DNA of 64,000 nucleotides from Siderastrea radians (lineage: Eukaryota; Cnidaria; Anthozoa; Scleractinia; Rhizangiidae), in NCBI GenBank assembly GCA_964017195.1, contig OZ024890.1, positions 68,129,376 through 68,193,375 of the forward strand. The letters are read 5' to 3'. This document shows, piece after piece, positions 47,138 through 59,100 of this stretch. How positions within the stretch are numbered: position 1 is the stretch's first letter; the number at the start of each line of letters is the position of its first letter. The notes under the pieces are model-generated. The model had not been told where the DNA came from. It saw nothing but the letters and a program-made list of their open reading frames with translations, and did not search any database. Both the position numbers and the translations under genes were made by a program.

Positions 47138-50100
47138 TTTATTAACGTGTCAAAACTGTAGTAGCTGAGGGGAAAAGTCCCCTCTACTAATTGTGGACAC
47201 CTTAACATGCCTAACTAAAAACGTAATTAAAATATATAAAATGGAAAATATTTAGATACATTTAAAAAGCCTAATTACAACAATTAACTGAGCTAAAAAA
47301 AACTGTAAAATCTGTTTCTTCAACTATATTAAAATATAAAAATAAAAATTATGTTAAAAATAAAAATTATGTTATGTAATGTTGGCGGCCAGTCATTCAG
47401 TTCTTGGCATAGGTTGCAGCCTCGACAATCACTGACATTTGCAGCCAGCGCAGTGAGGTCCCGATCACGTATAACGTTCTTAAATTGCTTCAAAGAGGGT
47501 AAATTTCTTAGTCTAGGAGTGAGATCATTCCAAAGTTTGGGCCCTAGGTAACGAAGTGAGTGTTTCCCATATGTTACCGAAGAGAATCGAGGTTGAACAA
47601 ATTCTCGTTTTCTTAAATTATATAAGCCACTGTCTAATTGGAAAAGATTACAGAGTCTCTCTGACAGCAATTTATGCTTAATTTTATACATGAAGATGGC
47701 AATGTCCTGTAATCGCCTGTTGTACAACGATGGTATGTTTGCTTTTGTCAGTAGTTCCTCATAGCAAGATTGTTTATCCTTAAATACTGTCCTAAGTCCT
47801 CTTTCTTGTACGCGTTCAAGCTTTCTCCTGTCGCTAGCCTTGCAGAAGTGCCAGGTGAGGTGACAGTAAGTTAGGTGTGGTAAAATGGCAGCTTTATATA
47901 GTTGCCATAGTCTCTAGTTTACATAGTCTCTCGCTTGTTTACGTGCAGGCCTTTTTTCCCTCAAACGTCCTTTAGCGGGCGACCTTCCTCTCGCCACTGC
48001 TCCCAAACAGAAAAGGGATTTGCTAGTAGAGTGGTACAGGACATGTTTCTTTTCAAAGCAACATTTTATAGGACATTATAAAGTTGGTTATAATATCAGC
48101 GATCTTGACCTTTTAACTGAGACACCTTTCATCAGCATATATTACGTACTTTAAGGTTCGCAGTGCAGTATTTAGGGGTGTTTCAAATCGCACGGCCGTT
48201 TCTGGGTTTACGTCAGTAGAGAGCTCCTTTCATTAAAAAAAAGCTGGAACAATGTGACGTCTCCAGTCAATAGTTCTTTAAACTTATTCACAGTTTCGCC
48301 GGCGAAGTGTGCTTTAGGAAGATTTTTTCGCCGTTTTCATTTTCACTTTATTTACCAGGTGATTATTGAAGGTGTTCGCGGGTACAGTTACCAAGGAGAC
48401 ATCGCTATTGATGATATCTCGTTTTCATCGGGCTGCAAAAGACTTGGTAAGGCATAGCTACCGGCCCCAGTGCCTGTTATTGTATCTAAGACTATGTCTA
48501 TTCTGTACCGGATAGCTCTTGGCTGGCACGAGCACGGGTAGGCTTCTTTTCACACACGAAGCACTGAATTTGGCACGGTTTTTGTGCCGGAGCGATGCTG
48601 CGCCGCCCCAATCTTGAAAGTGAATCGGTATGTATCAAGTAGGTTTTCATGCCACTCCTCAGGGAAGTGCGTAAAGGAAATGGTTCCGACTGAAGCGGAA
48701 GTCGATAATTAGGAGTGCATGGGGATTGGAACCTAATGAAAAGATGGCGGTCGTCAGTTCCAGTTGTGGACCATTTCTTTTCACACCAAGCCGGAGAATT
48801 TTTCGTGCCGGTAAGACAAGCTATCCGGTATAATGTAGACTCAAATCACTGTGAAGAAAATGCAACTTCCTCTAAAGGGATACGGTCACTTCTGATACTC
48901 GTTTGCTTGGTCCAAGGCCAAAATTCACATAAACCCTCTCTTTATATAAATACTTCCACGATGCCAACATTTTTTTTTTACCGCAGTTTACTGTCTGTCC
49001 TTAGGAGAAAATATTTCTGTTTAAACGCTGCCGGCTTTAAATACGGATCTACGTGCCTTCCTTTTTAGTTTATGCTGCAGGAAGTTACTTGCCAATTTAA
49101 ACCATACCCGACTCATAACAGAAATCTTGCCAATTTAAACCAAACCCGACTCATAACAGAAATCTTGCCAATTTAAACCATACCTGACTCACAACAGAAA
49201 TGGTTTCCTTTAAAATCGGACTGAATCTACGCCTTGCTTAAGACTGTCGTGTGTATCATTAAAAAAAAATCTTACGGTTATCGTGCTGTAGACGTCTTGA
49301 AGGTCGACGTCTCGAAGGTACAATTTCGCATGCGACTAGCGAAGTCGTACCTTCTAATAACTGCTGTGCGTATACCTTTGTTCTTTGTGGTACAAGGCGT
49401 ACACAACCACCTTAACAGATGGAAGCACAAATTCTCCTTTTCTGATCATCCTTGTTTATCATTTGATTTTTTTTTAGCCCCTTCTTATGTGCGTCTAGCC
49501 GGCGGTTCGACTTTTCACGATGGCCGCGTAGAGATTTATCATCAAGGAGCTTGGGGACCAGTATGTCGCGAGGGTTGGAGCCAAGCAGATTCCTCAGTAG
49601 CTTGTAGAGAGCTGGGCTTTCAGAAACCCGTTGTAACTGGTGGAGATGGAGGTAGCGAGTTTTTTGGTACCTTTGTAAAAAGGAAGCGTCTCTGCTTTGT
49701 AGCTTCGATGTGATTTTCGAAACAACAGATTTGTGATCAACATTAAGTAAAGGTTATCAAGTATAAGAGGGAAAACCAACTCTTATTGTCATGAAACACG
49801 AGGGAAATGTGGAAAGCTGAACTGAAGGCTGATATTTTCTCTCTCTTTTTTTAACGCCTGAGTTATTTTGTGTCACTAGAGTGCATGCTTTTGCCCTCTT
49901 TATATGCTTTGTGATAAAGAATGTAAGCAAAATCGAAAGCTAAATTTTTGTCACAACGAACGCTTTCGGAAAAATAAAAAACGCTTTTCTCTGATAAAAA
50001 CAAGGTTTGCTAACCAATCATAGCGCGCAGTTTCATTTATCTATCATATTATATGTTGTAACATCTATGTTGTAATATGGATTATTCCGGGATACAGGGC

Positions 50101-53100
50101 CACAGTTGGCTGCAGTTGCCGGCCAAATTGTGTAGTAAATTAGACTTTGCAATCTGTGTACAGCTCTTGAGTTTCTTAGCAGCGGTCTTGATGCTTCAAC
50201 ATCAAGCAAGACTTCCCCTAATTGAATATGCTTTGTGTTGGTCTTCCACAGGCTTACCACTGAACGACTCTTTTACTGGGCTGTTTAACGTAAGCTGTTC
50301 AGGAAATGAGACGTCAATCAAGTATTGTCCGTCAGGCACGTGGTCAAATGGCACGTCGTGCCCAAGCAACTACTCGGCCACGCTTAATTGCATGGGTAAG
50401 AACAGTTACTACTTTATCTCAGCGTTGTTGTTGTTTGTTTACTTATTTGATATCGTCACGAGGCGATACTTTCAGTGTATAAAAACTAAAAATATGATTG
50501 TAAACAGTGACGTCAGCAGAGGTCGCTTTGTAGGATAATATGTGGAAATGTTTAATTGCATTTAATCTTGTTGTCTGTTCCTATCTTGCTAGGCATTCTC
50601 CCTGTATGTCCACTTAGAACTCACTTTTATTGTCCAGCGGACAGCGGTGGTACCAAAAAATGCATCTCGCATGCGCAACTTTGTGACTTCAGCAATGACT
50701 GCTGGGATGGCTGGGATGAACTCAATTGTGGAAATTACACTCGCTGCGATTTCAATGACTCAGGCATCTGCGGCTGGATACAAGCCAAAAATGACCAGAT
50801 GGACTGGACACGACACAAAGGAGGCACACCATCTATCGTTACAGGTACATGTTAACCCCTCTAGTCAGTCATTGTTTTGGTTCACTCTCGTGAGGTGTAA
50901 AGGTTCGTTAAGGTTTACGAATCAAGTGCAACATCTGAATTAATTCCTGGTTTCCAGAGATCGGGAAAAAGTCAGGGAAAACAAAAATTCTTCACGGTCA
51001 GGGAAAAGTCGGGGATTATTAACCGACGAAGTCGAGTTAGAGCAGTCATGTCAAGAGGGTCGACCGGTTTGGTCGGTCAAAATACGTCGTGTAAGGCTCA
51101 CAAGGTGTGTATTTCGCTATGGCCCACGGGATGGGATGACGTATTCGATTAGTAGACACACGCACGCACGATAGGACAAGGGTCCACATAAAAAGTATCG
51201 TAGGTATAGAAGGACACTTCCGCCGAGCAGTGTTAGTTTTGACCGGACTGATATATCTGTGCAATGCTAGTGAAAGAAAGCAAGGAGGACTGATAATAAC
51301 AGGAGGTGAAGTCCAGTGGCACTGTTGATGCTGGTGGGACCAAAGTGTTCTTGAGACATCGTAAGGATAGAATCGTTCTCAGTAAAGGTGATGAAAGGCA
51401 AATTCTGGTGTATGTTGTTGTGGTTATGTTTATTACTTGAAAATGTCTAGCTGCCAACGTTAAGAAAGGTTATTGGCAGGTGGGAAATGAATTACGACAC
51501 GAGACTGGATCTTCTTGGATAGTATACTATAAGCGGCACAGAAGGATAGACCAGTTAGTCTTTTTAATTTTTCTGCTTTACTTTTGATTTTGAACCGATT
51601 TGTTCGATTTTAGAGTTCGAGACACTGACTTGCTGACTACGGAAGAGGAAACCAGATTTAACGATTACGTCGTAAGACATGCTTTAACGTGTTTGAGATA
51701 AAGCGACGACTTTGCTTTTTACTAATTTCTCCAGAGCGATAATCATGTTTGTATAGTGCCATATTCACAACAGTATATAAATGCTTCCCTTACAACTCTT
51801 GATAACGGCATGTTCAGATGTGGACAATTCAACAAAATATTCAAAGCGATAAGACAGATGAGCTGAGTCATCCGATTTTAAACATTACGTCATTCGGTAA
51901 CGCAAAAGACAAAATACTGTCACAATTTTCGTCACGCCGGTTAGCACGTTGAACCAAGTAAAGTAAGTATTCCCTATTCACAACTCTTGGTAAAAGCATG
52001 TTCAGTTGTGGACAAATGTATATCAACATTTAATTTTTTAGTTTAATTCAACAAAATTAAATATTCAAAGCGATAAGACAGATGAGCTGAGTCATCAGAT
52101 TTTAAACGTAACGTCATTCGGTAATGCAAAGGGCAAAATACTGTCACAATTTTCGTTACGCCAGTTAGCACGTTGAACCAAGTAAAAACATTTGTCGAGG
52201 GTGGAGTGGGTCAAAACGACTGGTAAATGCCTACAATGCGCTTTCTTGTAACCTGTACGATAGAGCATAGCAGATTTATTTCGTATTTGCATTCACAATT
52301 TGGCTTAAGGAGCCCTTGACATGATTAAAGGAAACTGTGCACAAAGCGTGGTTCCCAGGTATGGGGAAAAGTTCAATTCTTTTGGGCTTTTACGGTGCCC
52401 ATACTGATCAATCGTGAAGATGTGGTTACTTTTATATTGGGAAATTTGTCGCCCATTTTGTGAAATGCGTCTGTTTTGAGAATTTTTGTTCCGGGTTTTG
52501 AGGAAGACCGACCAAAAGACAGCGAAAAATGATCTTGAGTGAAGAATGCATAGTCTGTGGAGCTATGTTTGGTGAGGAGAGGGTGAATAATTCAGTTGAC
52601 CTCCTTTCCAGGGTATTGGTCGCCTTTTCAGTTGGTCAAATTTAAGCGTTAGTTACAGTTACACACTTTTACTGCAACTTGCTGTTACAGATGCTTGAAT
52701 GTTATTGAAGCTGCAGTCACGCACAGCTCGCTTGCTTTCTTTTCGAGACGAACCAACACTTCGTCGGTTCTGCACGCATTGCGGGCCTATGTTATTTTAA
52801 GTCAGGAAAAAATGATATTTTGGTGAGAAGTCGGGGAGAATGCACTGATTTTTCCTTTATTGTTCGTTCAGCAAAAAGCCATCTCGGTGATTGCTTTTTA
52901 CGGAATGAACAATGCGAGCTGTCATTCTTAGCAATAAAACAGGTGGAAAGAACGGCTAAAAGGGCAGGTTGGAGAACACTGCTCTCTGTGACTTGTATTT
53001 GTTTGGTCATGGAAAACTTAATTTTACCAGGGAAAAACCCACGGAATTTGGAAAGCTGATCTTTTTGGCAACCGTGTTTACTGCATGATAATCCGCCGGA

Positions 53101-56100
53101 ATTTTTTATAGTCACCTCTTTGGTGTTACTCTACTTTAGTACACCATTGGCCTGAGATGAGAATGCCTTGCTTGTTATTCATGACTGGAAATAATCGCAC
53201 AATCGAATTTCATCAACATCGAACCATCTTACACAGCACGATAAGCAGTCTAAAAAGTGATAACCACTTTGTACCGAATAATAGATGCCACAGTAGGAAA
53301 CTACTTCTCAATAGCCTCCACTTGAGTGGGTGCAATTTAGCATTTCAGCTGCAAGTTAAAAACTAGAACACCTTGTACAACCATCGGAACGAACCGCTCA
53401 ATAGCTTTGATTAGAATTGCAACACTTAGGATTTTGGCAACTGCACAGTAGCTTTCATTTGATTAATTATAGCGAAGGATTTCTTCTCGTCACAGACTCA
53501 ACAAATGCCAAATCACCTGGTACAGCATGATAAGATCACCATCACCAGAACAAAACATAAACAAATGATAAATAAATAAATTAATCAAATTACGGATCAA
53601 TACTGTTAATTTGAACAGTTAAGTATGACTCAAGAATTGTATCTGACTGTAAAAAGGTCAATCTCGAGCTTTAAACTTAACAACGGAATAACAATTTCAC
53701 AGCGGTCAAACGCACGACGCGTGCGCAGTTCCCGCCATAATTTTACAAAGGAAAATACAGACAAATGTCGAAAGTTTCACTTTAACGGCAAAACTTAATG
53801 CCATTTCTGAAAACTTAAGCTTTTTACTTCGAGCATGTGTTCAGAATGGAGTAACAGGCATTCACAAGTTTTATTGGCGCGAAATTTTCTTTATCGGGAC
53901 ATTTTATGCATCACATCAAGGCTCGGAAAAACCTGAAGCGACGTTAACGTTGTTTTTTGCGTTTGACCGCTGTGAAAATAACAATACGTCTTTGCAATTT
54001 AGGCCCTTCATCTGACCATACTGGCAATCCTAATGCGTACTATTTGTATATGGAAGTGTCCAGTCGCCAGGGAGGTGAAAAAGCCAGGATACTCGTCACA
54101 CCACGATTCCAAGGTAAATCATTCTTTGTTGTTTTCCGAGTCTGGGTCTCGTGGTAGGGGCGGAGAGTTTGGAAGGTTCAGGATTGACTTCATAATGTAC
54201 CACTTAGTGTTTAGAAATGACAGTTTCATTTTTTTTTGTCGTAACAACTACAAAGAAGACGTTTCCAAGTTACTAGGCATGCTTATTTCGTCCCGTAGCA
54301 GTCGGTCGTCTTTTAGGTAGGTGCTCACGGAAATGGATTGACAGTGAAGGCCTGGGAACAAGCCTTACAGGAAGTGAAGAATGAATCGTACGCTTTGATT
54401 GGTTCGCTGTAATACGGCTAAATTAATATATTGCGGATGCAATATGTTAGGCTTCAGAGAATATAATAATTCAGGGTTGCCTCACAGAATTGGACGTTTT
54501 TGTTTGAAACTTGAAATTAAAACTAAGCTGTTTTTTTTTCGTACCCACTCAAAGAGGAAGATAATCAGTTTTTTAGCGATTTTCGCAAAACACAAATTCC
54601 AATCCGTTTTCATTCTGGCCATCCCTTAACGCCTGAATGATTTCAAATTTTTGTTTCAGTTTTTTGAAGTATTCTAAAAACCTTTGACGTAGTTAGTTTT
54701 TAATGTCTTCACAAAAATATGGCCTTCATTTTCGAATTTTTGTTTTTGTTTCGGTTTTTTTTTTGTTTGTTTGTTTTTTGTTTTTTGTTTTTTTTTTCTA
54801 AATTACGAAACTCCTGAAAACCAAGACCCGGGAAAATAAAGTATTTTTTTGGTTGAAAAAAAAAGTTGACAAATCACCAATGTACAGCTGTATGTCCAGA
54901 TTTCGTTCATTAATTGCTAATAGTTTGTCACTGTTTCTATGTAATTTCACTCAGGAAATAACAACGGTCTTTGCAAAGTGAGATTCTTTTACCATATGTA
55001 CGGACCCGGGATTGGAACCCTCCGTTTGTTAGCCGCTGACCGGTATTCTCGGCGTACGCTATGGAGCAAGTCATATTCGCAGAGCGTCGATTGGACAAGA
55101 GCTGAAGTGCAGCTGGCTAACATGTCTTCGTCTTTTATCGTAAGTCCGTATCTCCATTAACCGACCAACCGTTCGATTGAAGTTTCTACGTTTAATAATA
55201 CCTCATATGAGCTGTACTAACGTTTTTACCGCGTATTAAAAAAATACCGAAATTTCCTAACTCAAAAACTCTCGTATGTAATGTACCACTAGAATTTTTT
55301 CGTTCGGTGAGCGACGCAGTTATATACGATATGACATCTACTGCAGGAAAACATGTCATTTGAAACGGTGTTTAGGAATGCTCCTCTATGGGGAAACTAC
55401 AATCTTTGGACAACGTCCCCCCCCCCCTCCTTTCACGTCGGACCTTCCGCAAGCTGCACCTAAGCTTGGCAGTTGAGTAGGTCGCTAATGGGAGGCCGGA
55501 CTGCAGATAGGCATTAGGGACACTTTGCGTAAACAAGACTTTCGCCCCAACGACAGCCAAGTTCCAGGGTAAAAAATCCCAGATTGAAAAAATTGGACAA
55601 GAAACTGTACCACTTGGAAGTACAATGGTCATACTTTAGGATTTCATTGATATACTAAAGTGTGACCACCTTGTACAACAACCCACATTTCTTGACTTGC
55701 TATTGCTCTAATGAAGGGCTAACACTCGAAAAGTCAGCTTTTAAATTTCTTTACAGTGGCTAATTTACCTTATCAGCTCAGTTCATATTTAACCCAGCAC
55801 CACAGTTTCCTTTCATTATTCATTTACTGTAGCTTTGTGTTCGCTCACATGAATGAAATCATGCATTCTGTTTGCACCTGTTGATGTTTCATGTGTATAT
55901 TTACGACCTTACAATGTCACCAGCTCCCAGTTGGCTTCACAGCTCAGTTGGTAAGAGCACTGCACGGGCATGGCAATGGGTATGGTTTCGAAGCCTGTTC
56001 ACACCTGAATTTTTTTCGGGATTTCCAGCTGCTTGAATTACGTAAACAGCTGCAATGGTCTCAGTCGTGTATTAAATCTTTAACTTTAGGTGACGTTTGA

Positions 56101-59100
56101 AGGCGAGCACAGCGGCAGCAGTCCATTGGGGGATATATCAATTGATGATGTCTCCTTTACACCTGAATGCAGACCGGCTCCTCATGGTAATTCAAAATAA
56201 TTCCCTTTTTGGAACATTTTTAATGAAAGTAATGAACTAGGTGCTCTTTGAAGTTATTTACTTTCCAGCAAAACAAAATGGCTTCCGGCGATCACTGCGC
56301 GCGAGTTTTTGCCCATTTCTCAGAAAATTCCAATATCCGCGGTTATTTCCCTCCACGTCGGTAAATAGTTGTGAAATATATTCTAGCTTGGCGTGGCGTA
56401 GTTGATGCCGGGGCCGTGTCAAAATAAATTAATGGCATCTTACTATTTTTAACAACGTTCCTGGTATGATGTTTAGTTCTTTTGCCTTCGATTCGTTGAC
56501 ACGCGCTCGATGCTCAGCATTTGACTTTCCAATGTTGCCACCCTCCTACAATAGTCCTTCAACAGAGTAACCCTATCATTTCGGGGGGGGGGGGGAGAGC
56601 GTGTTTTTTTTTCTCAGTTGATGTTTTCTTTGTTGCCTTTCAGGAAATGTCACTTGCAAAGCAGGGACCCTTCTCTGTGGCACGGGTGAATGTATTCCAT
56701 TGACTCTGCAGTGTGACTTTAACGATGACTGTTTTGACGGAACAGACGAACTTAACTGCGGTAAGTGTTTTTGAATAGGCTGTTTAGTGATCAGAATATA
56801 AACTGTTGTACTAAACGTTTTCTTTCATTTCGCATTGCCACCAATGCAATTATTATTTTTTTCAGGTCTCCATACTCCAGGACGGTGTGATTTTGAAACG
56901 GATATGTGCCACTGGCAAAACATGACCGATGACAAGTTTGACTGGCGGCGACACTCAGGGACCACTCCAAGCGCCTCCACTGGGCCCATGTATGATCACA
57001 CTAGAGGGTTTGGTGGCCAGGGTACGTGTGTATGACTGCATGTATAGTGTTAAAAAACAACACTTAAAAAACCTAACCGAAGACTGAGACTGGCTTTACC
57101 CTGCAAGCACACTCACAGTCAGAGGGTCATAGGTTCGACTCCTGTTGGGAGAACTCGGATTTTGTTCCGAGTCGCCTGTGTCACTCACTAACTTTATGGT
57201 AACTTTAAAGCAAATGATACAGATTTTGAAGATATTTGACTGGACATCTTTATTGCGGATTTTAGATTACATGTAGCTGCCTTTCGCTTAAACGAACGCC
57301 TTATGCACATTTCATGGATGGAGGAGAAGGCTATGAATTGACATTGGCAGTAAAAGTCTCATGACTGTTCGGTTAGCCACTTTCAAGAGGTCGTTTTATT
57401 GGAAATGTATCTTGCTGGTAGTAATTTCCTTGCAACATAAACCTGGTAAATCCAGGGACGACTATAGTCTGAGCTGTTCCGATGGACCAGGGTATGCCAG
57501 CAAGCATACCAGAGTTGAACGCTATATATGTGCAAAAAGGCCTAGCGCTCCCAGAAGTCTTCATTATTTTGGTAATCTTGGTCTCCTAAATAGCCAGGCT
57601 TCTCCAAAAACTGCGGGTGAACCTGTGCAGCTATTGTGGATCTGGTAAACTATGGTATTTTTGTTAAGTCTGGTTTTAGATTACCACGGCTATCAGGTTT
57701 TAACCCCGAGTACCTTTTTAAGCTAGCGATTGTTCGCAAAAATTGGAACCTTTAATTTACGTCCGTCTCTTTTAGTTGCGGTGTGAAATCTATCTTTTAA
57801 CTTTTCTCACAAAAACATTGCGTGGTGAGTTGCAAGAAAGAATACCCCGTGTAACAGGGCGTTAATTGTCTCACTATTCGTTCTAATTTGCACAGGCTAT
57901 TACATGTACATTGAAGCATCGTCCCCGAGACAATATGGCGACATAGCTCGTCTTATAAGTCCGCAGTTTATGTGGAAGAATGTAGCCAACTGTAAGGTAG
58001 GTTTCTTTTGCGTTATGTGTGCACATAAGTTATTTAAGAGGACTCTCTTTTGTTCTTAGGATACCTGTGGTTGAGCGATAAATTAAGTGAGATAAACAAC
58101 GTGGAAAGAACCTAATAAGATTAAGTAGCTAGTATATATTTCAGAGCGCGATCATTCAGATCAAAGATAACAGAGCTGGACTTTCCTGTGTTGCTGATCA
58201 TTATGATCCACATGTGGCTCCAACTCTTTGAGTCTGTGGGTAAAATCTTCACATGTGAACACTCAAATCACCATTCTTATGGTGCTGTTTTATGATTTAC
58301 ATTTGACCCACCTTTTAAGATAGAGAGAGAGATAGATAGTTTATTAAAATTACATCGCAGCCACCAGCCTGATTTACGTAATTATTTACAAGTCAATAAA
58401 AAAGATCTATAAGAGTACGATAATATTCATAGACATAATCTAATCCTTTGATTAGGCCAATCAAATGTATGCTATTGTGCAGTACTAGGCTTTTTTGAAA
58501 TATTGTGGATGAAATCGTACAGTAAAGCCATCTAGAATAAAACCTGTTCCGCAGTGCATATGCTGCCGAGTCAACCATTCAGCTGAAAGTTAATGGCCTT
58601 TACTTTCTGTTTCACCTGGCGCAATTTGCTGGTGTTGTTGCTTTCGATGCTGTGTGTAGATCTTGTGAACTTTTTTTCCAAATGAAACATTTTGTATAGG
58701 CGTAAGCTTCTGTACCCTGTACCCTTCGGATCCTTAGCTGTTATTGTTTAACCGTCCATTTTTTTTTCCTTTCAGCTTCGCTTTTATTATCATATGCAAG
58801 GCCTATGGGGGACAAACACGATAGGGACACTGAAAGTGCTCCTGAGGAACACGATCACAGGTACCGACTCTGCTCCCTTGTGGCAAAGATTTGGTCACCA
58901 AGGAAACAAGTGGATCCGAGCTGATGTTCCCATAAATACCACATGGCCTGTGACGCAGGTACACTCGTTGTTTTTAGGGTAGTTAGAGAAAGGATTGGTT
59001 CCCTTTATTATTTTGCAGCAATTATGCAAAACTAAAGTTGCGCCCGCTGGTCTAACAGTGAGAAGCCTTTTAACTTTGTGAGCGGGTGGTCTTCGTCAAA

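Noticed and set aside
52792..53115. Overlapping plus and minus frames of 80-107 codons
   Set aside because: Mutual shadows in an intron, no splice borders and repeat-like content.
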